DNA of 64,000 nucleotides from Bacillus paralicheniformis (GCF_001042485.2 NZ_LBMN02000023.1:1-64000); one strand, 5' to 3'. Numbered from the stretch's first letter, positions 23,909 through 34,631 are shown. Numbers and translations: made by a program. Notes: generated by a model from the letters alone, not told the origin.

Positions 23909-24856
23909 ATGTCTAAAGCGAAACGATTGAATGAAATGATCATGATGGTAAACCGGAAAAAACGATTTACGGTCGGGGAGCTGGCGCAGGAATTCGGCGT
24001 TTCCAAGAGAACGGTTTTAAGGGATTTGCAAGAGCTCAGCGAAATGGGGGTGCCCCTCTATTCTGAAACCGGCCCCCACGGAGGGTATCAAGTGTTAAAT
24101 GAAAGGATTCTTCCTCCCATCGCCTTCAGCGAGAACGAAGCGATCGCCATCTTCTTTGCGATCGATGCGCTGAAGCATTATATATCCCTGCCGTTTGACG
24201 CTCAGTACGACTCCATCAAAAAGAAATTTTATTTGAACCTTACAGGAGACATCCGGAATGCGATTGACAGTATGAAGGATCGCGTTGCTTTTTATACGCC
24301 TTATGAGCAAAAAGACGACATTCCGGTCTTAAAGGTGCTGCTTGAAGCGGCAGTTCAGCAAAAGGTGTTGATCATCGAATATGAAGCAAATGGCGCAGCA
24401 AGCAAGAGAAACATTCAGCCGATCGGAATCTATGCCAATCAAGGGAAGTGGTATTGCCCGGCTTACTGTTTTTTAAGACAAGACTACCGCATCTTCAGGT
24501 GCGACCGGATTAAGCGGGCCGAACTTGATGAACATACGGCCCCGCTTGATTTGACCGGTCTTAATTTAAAGAACCGTTTTTCAGCTGTGTCCCGGCCAAG
24601 GGAGACATTGGAATTATCCGCGGAGCTGACAAAAAAAGGAGTAGAACGGCACGGTTCCCTCAAATGGCCGCACCTTGAGCTGGATGTAAAAGAAGACGGG
24701 TCCGGCGTGCTGAAAGGAGAGATCGCGCCGAAGGACATTGATTTTTTTGCGGATTATTTCATTTCATTCGGCCGGGAAGCAATTATTCAGAAGCCTTCCG
24801 AATTAATCGAAAGGATGAAGCGGACATTATCCGACATGCTGAAACAATACGGCTAA
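23909..24856 (+). CDS. HTH-WYL transcriptional regulator (YobV-like)
   Basis: 315 residues from ATG 23909 (GGAGG upstream; a TTG four codons earlier overlaps it). The N-terminal DeoR/HTH_11 winged helix (about 1-60) is clear: KRFTVGELAQEFGVSKRTVLRDLQELSEMGVPLYSETGPHGGY. The WYL domain (about 135-230) senses ligands; here the signature reads GKWYCPAYCFLRQDYRIFRCDRI, i.e. W-Y present. A C-terminal WCX-like extension completes the usual layout. It may control the divergent VOC gene. Confidence 0.87.
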   Translation: MSKAKRLNEMIMMVNRKKRFTVGELAQEFGVSKRTVLRDLQELSEMGVPLYSETGPHGGYQVLNERILPPIAFSENEAIAIFFAIDALKHYISLPFDAQYDSIKKKFYLNLTGDIRNAIDSMKDRVAFYTPYEQKDDIPVLKVLLEAAVQQKVLIIEYEANGAASKRNIQPIGIYANQGKWYCPAYCFLRQDYRIFRCDRIKRAELDEHTAPLDLTGLNLKNRFSAVSRPRETLELSAELTKKGVERHGSLKWPHLELDVKEDGSGVLKGEIAPKDIDFFADYFISFGREAIIQKPSELIERMKRTLSDMLKQYG

Positions 24857-24969
24857 AATGAAGACTCCGGTCAGACTGATCACGAAGTCCGCGGCCTGCG
24901 TTTTTCCGCCTTTAAAGCCCCTCAAAAAAAGCGTGAAGACGCACGTCTCATTCATCATTCCGTTAACGC

Positions 24970-24997
24970 CACTCTCAGGAATTGAGAGTGTCTTATT
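24970..24997 (+). terminator. Intrinsic terminator
   Basis: 8-bp stem CACTCTCA/TGAGAGTG with a 5-base loop and TCTTATTTTT after it, 115 bases beyond the WYL gene. Between the gene and this stem nothing else is recognised. Confidence 0.75.
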
Positions 24998-25147
24998 TTT
25001 GCCGTCAGAAGAAATTTTTACCCAAAAAAGTTGACGGGGGATTTAAAAGTGGGTATCATTACAAATATGAAATAAATATTACATTTGTGTTACAAAAGAA
25101 AATGATATGTTACGAGTTTAAAAGAAGATTGACAAAGGAGCATGCTT

Positions 25148-25817
25148 ATGAAAAAAGCGATGGCTATTTTAGGATTCCTTGTACTCACAGCATCGCTGCT
25201 ATTCATCATCAATAAAGGAACATCTCAAATAAACGCTTCACAAAATAGAAAAGCCGCGATTCACACGGAATATTACAAAGACATCAGTTCGCTTTCTTTT
25301 CCGGTATTCAGCGATTTGAAGGAAGAAGATGCCCAGCTGGCCAACGAAGCGGTAAAACTTCATTTAAAAAACTCTTATAAAGAATTTCAAAAAATCGTTA
25401 AAGATGCCGAAAAGAAGGATAAGGACGAGGAGAACGTCTATGAAACGTCCTACAAAGTCAAATACAACGAGGAAGGCAAACTGAGCTTTTTAATCTATGA
25501 CTATCAGTTCTCCGGCGGCGCGCACGGCCGCTACATCCTACAACTTTGACTTTGACAAGCGCAAACAAGTCGTGCTGACTGACGTATTAAACAATCAGGC
25601 AAAAATCGAAAAAGCAAAAAACTATATTTTCAGCTATATCAACGAACATCCGGAACAGTTTTATTCTGATCTTAAAAAGAGCGATATCCGCTTGGATGAA
25701 CACACGGCTTTCTATTATACAAGCAGCGGAATTTCAATTGTATTTCAGCAGTATGATATCGCCCCGTATGCGGCCGGAAATCAGGAAATAAAGCTTCCGT
25801 CGACGCTTTTATATTAG
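25148..25817 (+). pseudogene. Frameshifted DUF4163/DUF3298 protein, PdaC-N-terminal-like
   Basis: The first part runs from ATG 25148 (AAAGGAG upstream) to a stop at 25547-25549. The expected continuation starts in another frame near 25515 and runs to 25817. Joined, they give about 222 residues: a membrane helix (1-24), a DUF4163-like domain (HTEYYKDISSLSFPVFSDL), and a DUF3298-like domain entered through FSGGAHG then TSYNFDFDKRKQVVLTDVL. The break falls at GCGCGCACGGCCGC-type GC-rich sequence near 25515-25530, where one inserted or two lost bases would explain it. The layout equals the N-terminal half of PdaC, encoded next door, so this is a truncated paralogue without the deacetylase domain. 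Either a real pseudogene or a sequencing error. Confidence 0.75.
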
Positions 25818-25888
25818 TCCCGGTATGAGAAACAATATTTGTAATAGAAACAGAGAAAGCAAGTCATGAAACAGGAGAGTGAGCAGCG

Positions 25889-27268
25889 ATGTCTGGCAAA
25901 CCATCATTTCGATGGGTTAAAATGTTGATTTTTTTAACGATATTAATAGGTTTGGCGGGGTACTCTTACAATAAGGTGTCAAGCAACAGTCAAGAGCCCC
26001 CTCAACCAAAAAAAGACGGCGGACAATCCGGCCTCGGCGTCGAATCCATGGTCAGCGACAGCAAACAAGAGCGGTATGCCATCCACTATCCGGTATTTCG
26101 CATAAAAGAAATCGATGAACAAATAAAAGATTATGTGAATCAAGAATTGGCCAGTTTTAAAGAGGATAATGCAAAGGCCCAGGCTCAGCATAAAGACGGG
26201 CCTTTTGAACTGAACATCAAATATAAGGTTGTCTATTACACAAAAGATGCAGCCAGTGTGGTGCTGAATCAATACATAGAGGCCGGGGGCGTTTCGGGTA
26301 CAACGTCTGTCAAGACGTTTAACGCCGATTTAAAACAGAAAAAGCTGCTGTCCCTTCAAGACCTGTTCGAAGAAAATTCAGATTTTCTGAACAGGATTTC
26401 AAGCATTGCCTATCAGGAATTGAAAAATCGGAATCCGTCTGCCGACACGGCTTTATTAAAAGAAGGGACAAGCCCTCAGGAAGAGCATTTCAGCCGCTTC
26501 GCGCTCCTGGAAAACGAAGTCGAATTTTATTTTGAGAAAAAACAAACCGGTCTTGAGCAGTCTGTAAAAATAAAAAAAGAATGGGTAAAAGATATTTTAA
26601 AAGACCAATATCAGGATATGAAAAAGAGCCGTCTTCAGGCCAAACGAGAGCAGGAGCCTGTCCCCCTTCCGAAACAGGCGAAAATAAATCCTGATGAAAA
26701 AGTGATTGCTCTCACATTTGATGACGGCCCGAATCCCGCTACAACGAATAAAATATTGAATGCTTTACAAAAGCATGAAGGGCATGCGACCTTCTTTGTG
26801 CTTGGAAGCAGAGCCCAATATTATCCCGAAACGATAAAACGAATGCTGAAGGAAGGAAACGAAGTCGGCAACCATTCCTGGGACCATCCGTTATTGACAA
26901 GGCTGTCAAATGAAAAAGCGTATCAGGAAATTAACGACACGCAAGAAATGATCGAAAAAATCAGCGGACACCAGCCGGCACACTTGCGCCCTCCATATGG
27001 CGGAATCAATGATTCCGTCCGCTCGCTTTCCAATCTGAAGGTCTCGTTGTGGGATGTTGATCCGGAAGATTGGAAGTACAGAAATAAACAAAAGATTGTC
27101 AATCATGTCATGAGTCATGCGGGAGACGGAAAAATCGTCTTAATGCACGATATTTATGCAACGTCCGCAGAAGCGGCGGAAGAGATTATTAAAAAGCTGA
27201 AAGCAAAGGGCTATCAATTGGTAACTGTATCTCAGCTTGAAGAAGTGAAGAAGCAGAGAGGATATTGA
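25889..27268 (+). CDS. pdaC: Peptidoglycan deacetylase PdaC
   Basis: 459 residues (B. subtilis PdaC/YjeA 467). An N-terminal membrane anchor (about 9-28) is followed by DUF4163 (about 60-150), DUF3298 (about 160-235) and a NodB polysaccharide deacetylase domain (about 265-455). The five NodB motifs are intact: LTFDDGPNP with the catalytic Asp pair, GNHSWDHPL with the two metal His, RPPYGG, WDVDPEDW and IVLMHD. It removes acetyl groups from N-acetylmuramic acid in peptidoglycan outside the cell; N-deacetylation of MurNAc is the known PdaC activity. The terminator is at 27280-27303. Confidence 0.9.
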   Translation: MSGKPSFRWVKMLIFLTILIGLAGYSYNKVSSNSQEPPQPKKDGGQSGLGVESMVSDSKQERYAIHYPVFRIKEIDEQIKDYVNQELASFKEDNAKAQAQHKDGPFELNIKYKVVYYTKDAASVVLNQYIEAGGVSGTTSVKTFNADLKQKKLLSLQDLFEENSDFLNRISSIAYQELKNRNPSADTALLKEGTSPQEEHFSRFALLENEVEFYFEKKQTGLEQSVKIKKEWVKDILKDQYQDMKKSRLQAKREQEPVPLPKQAKINPDEKVIALTFDDGPNPATTNKILNALQKHEGHATFFVLGSRAQYYPETIKRMLKEGNEVGNHSWDHPLLTRLSNEKAYQEINDTQEMIEKISGHQPAHLRPPYGGINDSVRSLSNLKVSLWDVDPEDWKYRNKQKIVNHVMSHAGDGKIVLMHDIYATSAEAAEEIIKKLKAKGYQLVTVSQLEEVKKQRGY

Positions 27269-27272
27269 ATAA

Positions 27273-28937
<1,665 letters not shown>

Positions 28938-28954
28938 AAGAAAAGAGTGATAGG

Positions 28955-28985
28955 ACGGATTTCCTAAAGGAAATCCGTTTTTTTA
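28955..28985 (+). terminator. amyL terminator
   Basis: 10-bp perfect stem ACGGATTTCC/GGAAATCCGT with a TAAA loop and T7. Confidence 0.95.
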
Positions 28986-29041
28986 TTTTCTCCTTCTTAT
29001 AAAATTTCTTTGATTCCATCTTATAATTAATTTTAACAAGG

Positions 29042-29073
29042 TGTCATCAGCCCTCAGGAAGGACTAGCTGACA
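29042..29073 (+). other. Hairpin in mdxR leader
   Basis: TGTCA-TC-AGC pairs with GCTGACA, with an inner CCT/AGG stem. It forms a structured element about 30-60 bases before the mdxR start. It fits no riboswitch class I know. It could be a leader RNA fold or part of an operator. Confidence 0.35.
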
Positions 29074-29104
29074 GTTTGAATCGTATAGGTAAGGCGGGGA
29101 TGAA

Positions 29105-30055
29105 ATGGCAACGTTATCTGATGTAGCAAAGAAAGCAAATGTATCGAAAATGACGGTATCGCGGGTGATCAATCATCCTGAGACTGTGACGGATGAATTG
29201 AAAAAGCTTGTTCATTCCGCAATGAAGGAGCTCAATTATATACCGAACTATGCAGCAAGAGCGCTCGTTCAAAACAGAACACAGGTCGTCAAGCTGCTCA
29301 TACTGGAAGAAATGGATACGACTGAACCTTATTATATGAACCTGTTAACGGGAATCAGCCGCGAGCTGGACCGTCACCATTATGCTTTGCAGCTTGTCAC
29401 AAGGAAATCTCTCAATATCGGCCAGTGTGACGGCATTATAGCGACGGGATTGAGAAAAGCCGATTTTGAAGGGCTGATTAAAGTATTTGAAAAGCCTGTC
29501 GTTGTATTTGGCCAAAATGAAATGGGCTATGATTTTATTGATGTTAACAATGAAAAAGGTACCTATATGGCAACACGCCACGTCATTGGGCTGGGCGTCC
29601 GCAATGTCGTCTTTTTTGGAATCGATTTGGATGAACCCTTTGAACGGTCAAGGGAAAAAGGCTACCTTCAGGCGATGGAAGGCAGTCTGAAAAAAGCGGC
29701 GATTTTCCGGATGGAAAACAGTTCGAAAAAAAGTGAAGCACGCGCACTGGAAGTGCTGGCATCCCTTGATGCACCGGCAGCCGTGGTTTGCGCTTCCGAC
29801 CGCATCGCGCTCGGGGTCATCCGTGCGGCGCAATTGCTCGGCAAAAAAATTCCGGAAGATGTCGCGGTTACCGGCTATGACGGGGTGTTTCTCGACCGGA
29901 TCGCTTCGCCTCGCCTGACGACGATCAGACAGCCTGTTGTTGAAATGGGAGAGGCTTGCGCCAGAATCCTGCTGAAAAAAATCAATGAAGACGGAGCGTC
30001 GCAAGGCAATCAATTTTTTGAGCCGGAACTTATTGTCCGGGAATCGACTTTGTAA
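29105..30055 (+). CDS. mdxR: LacI-family maltodextrin regulator MdxR
   Basis: 316 residues. The N-terminal LacI helix-turn-helix is ATLSDVAKKANVSKMTVSRVINHP, with the hinge and minor-groove helix near 45-60 (NYAARALVQNRTQVV). A periplasmic-binding-like sensor domain covers about 62-316. It matches YvdE/MdxR of B. subtilis, which activates or represses the mdx operon depending on maltodextrin. A palindrome TGTTACCGGTAACA follows its stop by 11 bases and a larger copy precedes mdxE; these are the likely binding sites. Confidence 0.92.
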   Translation: MATLSDVAKKANVSKMTVSRVINHPETVTDELKKLVHSAMKELNYIPNYAARALVQNRTQVVKLLILEEMDTTEPYYMNLLTGISRELDRHHYALQLVTRKSLNIGQCDGIIATGLRKADFEGLIKVFEKPVVVFGQNEMGYDFIDVNNEKGTYMATRHVIGLGVRNVVFFGIDLDEPFERSREKGYLQAMEGSLKKAAIFRMENSSKKSEARALEVLASLDAPAAVVCASDRIALGVIRAAQLLGKKIPEDVAVTGYDGVFLDRIASPRLTTIRQPVVEMGEACARILLKKINEDGASQGNQFFEPELIVRESTL

Positions 30056-30066
30056 GGGTCTCATTC

Positions 30067-30080
30067 TGTTACCGGTAACA
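30067..30080. promoter_or_regulatory. MdxR operator, proximal to mdxD
   Basis: Perfect 14-bp palindrome TGTTACCGGTAACA. A weak SigmaA promoter, TTGTTC (30093-30098)/17/TAATTT (30116-30121), follows it, so the operator sits just upstream of the likely mdxD promoter. Confidence 0.8.
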
Positions 30081-30173
30081 AGCTGAAAATGATTGTTCCT
30101 GTTATGCCGTCATGATAATTTCAGAATAAAAGCCGGTTTATCACAGCCGGACAACCAAAAAGGGGGAAACATG

Positions 30174-31934
30174 ATGGAATATGCAGCGATTCATCATCAG
30201 CCTTTCAGCTCTGATGCCTATTCTTACGATGGAAGGACATTGCACATCAAAATCCGTACAAAAAAGAATGATGCCGAACACGTCTGCTTGATTTGGGGAG
30301 ATCCTTACGAACACACCGGCGGCACATGGAAAGCGAACGAGCTTGCGATGGCGAAAATTGCCGCGACAAGCACGCATGATTACTGGTTTGCCGAAGTGGC
30401 GCCTCCATTCAGGCGTCTGCAATACGGGTTTATCCTTACAGGCGCTGATGGTCAAGACACTTTTTACGGAAGCAGTGGTGCCTGTCCGTTTGCCGGAAAA
30501 GCGGCAGATATGGCCAAGTACTGTTTTAAATTTCCGTTTGTTCATGAGGCAGATACGTTTAATGCACCTGACTGGGTCAAATCAACCGTCTGGTATCAAA
30601 TTTTTCCGGAGCGCTTTGCCAGCGGCCGAGAGGATTTGTCTCCGGAAAACGCTTTGCCATGGGGAAGCAAGGACCCCGAGGTGGACGATTTTTTCGGAGG
30701 GGATTTGCAGGGGATCATAAACAAACTGGACTATCTGGAAGACTTGGGGGTAGGCGGCATTTATTTGACGCCGATCTTTGCCGCGCCTTCCAACCATAAA
30801 TACGATACATTGGACTATTGCTCGATCGATCCGCATTTTGGCGATGAGGAACTCTTTCGCACGCTGGTCAGCCGGCTTCACGAGCGGGGAATGAAGATCA
30901 TGCTTGACGCTGTTTTTAATCACATCGGCAGCGCTTCGCGAGAGTGGCAGGATGTCGTCAAAAACGGTGAAAAGTCCCGTTATAAAGACTGGTTTCATGT
31001 TCATTCTTTTCCTGTTAAAGAAGGCGGCTACGATACATTTGCGTTTACGCCCGAGATGCCGAAGCTCAATACCGCCAACCCGGAAGTTCAGGCTTATTTA
31101 CTTGATATCGCGCTGTACTGGATACGCGAATTTGATATCGACGGCTGGCGTTTGGATGTGGCAAATGAAGTCGATCATGCGTTTTGGAAGAAGTTCCGTC
31201 AAGCCGTTACTGCAGAAAAGCCCGACATTTTTATATTGGGCGAAATCTGGCATCAGGCTGATCCGTGGCTTAGAGGAGACGAATTTCATTCGGTTATGAA
31301 CTACCCGTTCACAGAACCGATGATTGACTATTTTGCAGACGGATCGATTTCAGCTTCGCAAATGGCGAGCCGCATCAATTCGCATCTCATGAGCGGGATG
31401 AAGCAGGTCAATGAGGTGATGTTTAATTTGCTGGACAGCCATGACACGAAGCGGATTTTGACAAGATGCGGAGGAGATGAGAAAAAAGTACGCTCTCTTT
31501 TGGCATTTATGTTTGCTCAGACAGGCTCGCCGTGCATTTATTACGGAACCGAAATCGGGCTGGACGGCGGGGATGACCCATTGTGCCGGAAGTGCATGGT
31601 TTGGGAAGAAGAGAAACAGAATCAAGAGATGCTCACATTTATGAAACGGCTGATCGCTTTGCGAAAACAAGAAAATGATGTATTGACATATGGAACGCTC
31701 GAGTGGAGGCTGGTTGACGACGAAAACGATTTTGTCAGTTTTTCCCGAACGGATGAAGAAAAAGAGCTGATCTACTTCTTCCACCAGGGCAGCGAGGTGC
31801 GCCGTGTCAGATTGCGGGATTTGAAGATTGCAAGCGACAAAAGAATATATGATGCGTGGTCGGAAGAAGCGCTCCATCATGATGATGCGGTCGACATACA
31901 GCCAGGCGGGTTTTTCATTTTGGGGGCGGTTTAA
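30174..31934 (+). CDS. mdxD: Maltogenic amylase/neopullulanase MdxD
   Basis: 586 residues from ATG 30174 (AGGGGG seven bases upstream; the ATG one codon earlier is also possible). The N-terminal CBM34 domain (about 1-120) lets these enzymes pair as dimers. The GH13_20 catalytic barrel has Asp in DGWRLDVANE, Glu in ILGEIWH and Asp in LLDSHDTKR. It acts in the cytoplasm on imported maltodextrins and cyclodextrins, releasing mostly maltose. It is the second gene of the mdx cluster, and its stop codon lies in a 34-bp palindrome with the next operator. Confidence 0.92.
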   Translation: MEYAAIHHQPFSSDAYSYDGRTLHIKIRTKKNDAEHVCLIWGDPYEHTGGTWKANELAMAKIAATSTHDYWFAEVAPPFRRLQYGFILTGADGQDTFYGSSGACPFAGKAADMAKYCFKFPFVHEADTFNAPDWVKSTVWYQIFPERFASGREDLSPENALPWGSKDPEVDDFFGGDLQGIINKLDYLEDLGVGGIYLTPIFAAPSNHKYDTLDYCSIDPHFGDEELFRTLVSRLHERGMKIMLDAVFNHIGSASREWQDVVKNGEKSRYKDWFHVHSFPVKEGGYDTFAFTPEMPKLNTANPEVQAYLLDIALYWIREFDIDGWRLDVANEVDHAFWKKFRQAVTAEKPDIFILGEIWHQADPWLRGDEFHSVMNYPFTEPMIDYFADGSISASQMASRINSHLMSGMKQVNEVMFNLLDSHDTKRILTRCGGDEKKVRSLLAFMFAQTGSPCIYYGTEIGLDGGDDPLCRKCMVWEEEKQNQEMLTFMKRLIALRKQENDVLTYGTLEWRLVDDENDFVSFSRTDEEKELIYFFHQGSEVRRVRLRDLKIASDKRIYDAWSEEALHHDDAVDIQPGGFFILGAV

Positions 31935-31962
31935 ATTCTGTTACCGGTAACAGAATTTAAAC
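31929..31962. promoter_or_regulatory. MdxR operator before mdxE, 34-bp perfect palindrome
   Basis: 34 bp read the same on both strands with TGTTACCGGTAACA at the centre. It overlaps the mdxD stop codon (31932-31934) and ends two bases before the -35/cre region of mdxE. Confidence 0.85.
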
Positions 31963-31964
31963 TA

Positions 31965-31980
31965 TTGTAACCGCTTTCTA
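31965..31980 (+). promoter_or_regulatory. cre site (CcpA)
   Basis: TTGTAACCGCTTTCTA fits the B. subtilis cre consensus WTGNAANCGNWNNCWW at all defined positions. It covers the -35 of the mdxE promoter, a position expected to repress in the presence of glucose. Confidence 0.85.
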
Positions 31981-31994
31981 TCGAGGATTACAAT
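31965..31994 (+). promoter_or_regulatory. Promoter of mdxE-pgcM operon
   Basis: TTGTAA (31965-31970), 18-base spacer, TACAAT (31989-31994), about 35 bases before mdxE. The -35 is shared with the cre site. Confidence 0.65.
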
Positions 31995-32028
31995 TGTCTC
32001 AGATTCTAAGATAGAAGGGGGAAAAAAG

Positions 32029-33282
32029 ATGCAACATTTAAAAAAAGGATTTTTAGCGATGCTGGCGACAGTTCTGCTGTTCGGTCTTGCCGCCTGTTCA
32101 AGTTCAAAGGAAACGGGGGGCAACGGCGGGAAAAAAGTGCTGACCGTGTCTGTAGAAGAGGTCTATAAACCTTACGTTGAAAGCATAAAGGAAGGTTTTG
32201 AAAAAGAGAATGATGTGACAGTCAAAATTGTTGAAAAGCCAATGTTCGATCAGCTTGAAGCGCTTCCTCTTGACGGCCCGGCAGGCAATGCGCCCGATGT
32301 CATGCTTGCGGCATACGACCGTATCGGCGGCTTAGGACAGCAAGGGCATTTGCTGGAAGTCAAACCGTCTGAGACTAAAAGCTTCGGCGACAAAGAAATG
32401 CAGCAAGTAACAGTTGACGGAAAAGTCTACGGAATCCCGCTTGTTATTGAAACTCTCGTACTCTATTACAATAAAGACCTGTTAAAAGTGCCGCCAAAAA
32501 CCTTTAACGAGCTTGAGGATTTAACAAAAGACAAGAGGTTCGCTTTTTCTTCGGAAAAAGGAAAATCGACCGCTTTTCTCGCAAAGTGGACGGACTTTTA
32601 CATGTCATACGGTTTAATGGCGGGATACGGGGGATATGTATTCGGAGCTGACGGCACGGATTCCGGAGACATCGGTCTGAACAACAACGGGGCCGTGGAA
32701 GCGGTGGAATACGCCGAGAAATGGTTCAGTGAATATTGGCCGAAAGGCATGCAGGACAATACGAGCGCTGACGATTTTATCCAGCAGACCTTTATGGACG
32801 GAAAAGCAGCTGCTGTTATCGGAGGTCCCTGGTCAGCTTCCAATTATAAAGAAGCCGGTTTGAACTACGGTGCCGCGAAAATCCCGACATTGCCAAACGG
32901 AAAAGAATATGCTCCGTTTGCAGGCGGAAAAGGCTGGGTCGCCTCTAAATATACGAAAGAGGCAGAGCTTGCTGAAAAGTGGCTGCAATATGCCGCAAAT
33001 GACGAAAATGCTTACCGTTTTTATGAAGATACGAACGAAGTTCCGGCCAACCTCGCCGCACGAAAAAAAGCAGGGGAGCAAAAAAGCGAGCTGACGTCGG
33101 CGGTCATCACACAATACGAAACGGCGACTCCGACTCCGAACATTCCGGAGATGGCCGAGGTATGGACAGGTGCAGAAAGCCTGATATTTGACGCGGCAGC
33201 AGGGAAAAAATCGGCACAGCAATCAGCGGATGATGCCGTCCGTGTAATTAAAGAAAACATTAAAGAAAAGTATGTGAAATAA
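32029..33282 (+). CDS. mdxE: Maltodextrin-binding lipoprotein MdxE
   Basis: 417 residues. The signal sequence has a lipobox LAAC with the lipidated Cys at residue 23. The mature part is a cluster B/MalE-type solute-binding protein (KVLTVSVEEVYKPYVESIKEGFEKENDVTVKIVEK at the start, GGPWSASNYKEAGLNYG in the C-terminal lobe). It is held on the outer face of the membrane and captures maltodextrins for MdxF-MdxG. The ATPase is not in the cluster, so the shared sugar ATPase MsmX is expected to serve it. The ribosome site is AGAAGGGGG. Confidence 0.93.
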   Translation: MQHLKKGFLAMLATVLLFGLAACSSSKETGGNGGKKVLTVSVEEVYKPYVESIKEGFEKENDVTVKIVEKPMFDQLEALPLDGPAGNAPDVMLAAYDRIGGLGQQGHLLEVKPSETKSFGDKEMQQVTVDGKVYGIPLVIETLVLYYNKDLLKVPPKTFNELEDLTKDKRFAFSSEKGKSTAFLAKWTDFYMSYGLMAGYGGYVFGADGTDSGDIGLNNNGAVEAVEYAEKWFSEYWPKGMQDNTSADDFIQQTFMDGKAAAVIGGPWSASNYKEAGLNYGAAKIPTLPNGKEYAPFAGGKGWVASKYTKEAELAEKWLQYAANDENAYRFYEDTNEVPANLAARKKAGEQKSELTSAVITQYETATPTPNIPEMAEVWTGAESLIFDAAAGKKSAQQSADDAVRVIKENIKEKYVK

Positions 33283-33323
33283 AACGGCGGTTTTAGCGTC
33301 CGGAAGAATAGAGGGCGAAAAAA

Positions 33324-34631
33324 ATGAACAAAGACCAAACACTTGCAAAACGGAGCCGGAAGGCAGCGCTGTTATCGATTATTCCCGGTGCTGGCCAGAT
33401 TGCAAACCGGCAGTTTTCAAAGGGGATCCTTTTTCTTGTCATCACAGGCTTGTTTATTTGTGAGTTAGCGGTTTTCGGTTATCAGGCGCTGATCGGCCTC
33501 GCGACGCTGGGGACTGTCCCGGGAGAAGATCACTCGCTGTTTCTGTTGATAGAGGGCACGCTGCAATTGATATTGACGCTCGTTTTTCTGATGTTTTACA
33601 TCTTTAATCTGTATGATGCCCGGAAGACCGCCGCGATGAAAGCGGCGGGTTTGAAAATCAGCGAGACGGCCGGGGACATGATCAGAAATGCAGGTGACAA
33701 AGGGTTTCCGTATTTATTTACGCTGCCGGCATACCTCATGATGGTGTTTGTAATTATTTTTCCGGTGCTGGTGACTCTGTTTATCGCGTTTACAAACTAC
33801 GATTTTTATCATATTCCGCCTAACAGTCTCATCGACTGGGTCGGCTTTAAAAATTTCATGAATATCTTTTTCCTTGGCTCGTATCGGCAAACATTCGCCG
33901 ATGTACTGGGCTGGACGATCATCTGGACGATCTGTGCGACAACGCTGCAAATTGTTCTCGGCATCGTGACAGCGTTGGTCGTCAATCAAAACTTTATTAA
34001 AGGCAAGCGGATGTTCCGGATCATTTTCCTGCTTCCGTGGGCCGTTCCGGCATTTATTACGATTATGAGCTTTGCCAACATTTTTAATGACTCGGCGGGC
34101 GCGATGAACGTCCAAGTGATCCCGCTTTTGAACCAGCTCCCGTTCGTCGATATCCCGGCTGTCGCATGGAAGACCGATCCGTTCTGGACGAAGACGGCTT
34201 TGATTATGATTCAGACGTGGCTCGGTTTTCCATACATTTATGTCATGGTGACAGGGGTGCTTCAGGCGATTCCCGGAGAGCTTTATGAAGCGGCAAAAAT
34301 TGACGGCGCGACATTTATTCAGCGCTTTAAACACATTACGCTGCCGATGATTTTATTTGCGACCGCACCGGTGATGATTACCCAGTATACGTTTAATTTC
34401 AATAACTTCTCGATCATCTATTTATTTAATGAGGGCGGTCCGGGGAGTGCGGGGGCCGGAGCTGGGTCAACCGACATCTTAATATCCTGGATCTATAAGC
34501 TGACGACGGGAACGTCGCCGCAGTATTCCGTGGCGGCTGCTGTCACACTGCTCATTTCTTTCATTGTCATCGGGGTTTCCCTGATTGCTTTTAAGAAATC
34601 GAATGCCTTTGGCAATGAGGAGGTCATGTAG
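33324..34631 (+). CDS. mdxF: Maltodextrin ABC permease MdxF
   Basis: 435 residues with eight or so membrane helices, as in MalF proteins without the large periplasmic insert. The ABC permease EAA loop is visible: YEAAKIDGATFIQRFKHITLPMI, about residues 316-338. It has a longer N-terminal extension, with an early helix pair and a cytoplasmic linker, before the core. It pairs with MdxG, whose gene starts at the next base. Confidence 0.93.
   Translation: MNKDQTLAKRSRKAALLSIIPGAGQIANRQFSKGILFLVITGLFICELAVFGYQALIGLATLGTVPGEDHSLFLLIEGTLQLILTLVFLMFYIFNLYDARKTAAMKAAGLKISETAGDMIRNAGDKGFPYLFTLPAYLMMVFVIIFPVLVTLFIAFTNYDFYHIPPNSLIDWVGFKNFMNIFFLGSYRQTFADVLGWTIIWTICATTLQIVLGIVTALVVNQNFIKGKRMFRIIFLLPWAVPAFITIMSFANIFNDSAGAMNVQVIPLLNQLPFVDIPAVAWKTDPFWTKTALIMIQTWLGFPYIYVMVTGVLQAIPGELYEAAKIDGATFIQRFKHITLPMILFATAPVMITQYTFNFNNFSIIYLFNEGGPGSAGAGAGSTDILISWIYKLTTGTSPQYSVAAAVTLLISFIVIGVSLIAFKKSNAFGNEEVM

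Noticed and set aside
24857-24969. About 43-codon minus-strand ORF overlapping the end of the WYL gene
   Set aside because: Weak ribosome site, no recognisable pattern, and it overlaps a conserved gene end.
24982-25215. 77-residue plus-strand ORF before the PdaC-like pseudogene
   Set aside because: It starts inside a terminator and overlaps the better-supported start at 25148 in another frame.
29042-29073. PreQ1 or other known riboswitch before mdxR
   Set aside because: No conserved aptamer core could be matched; only a simple bulged hairpin is visible.
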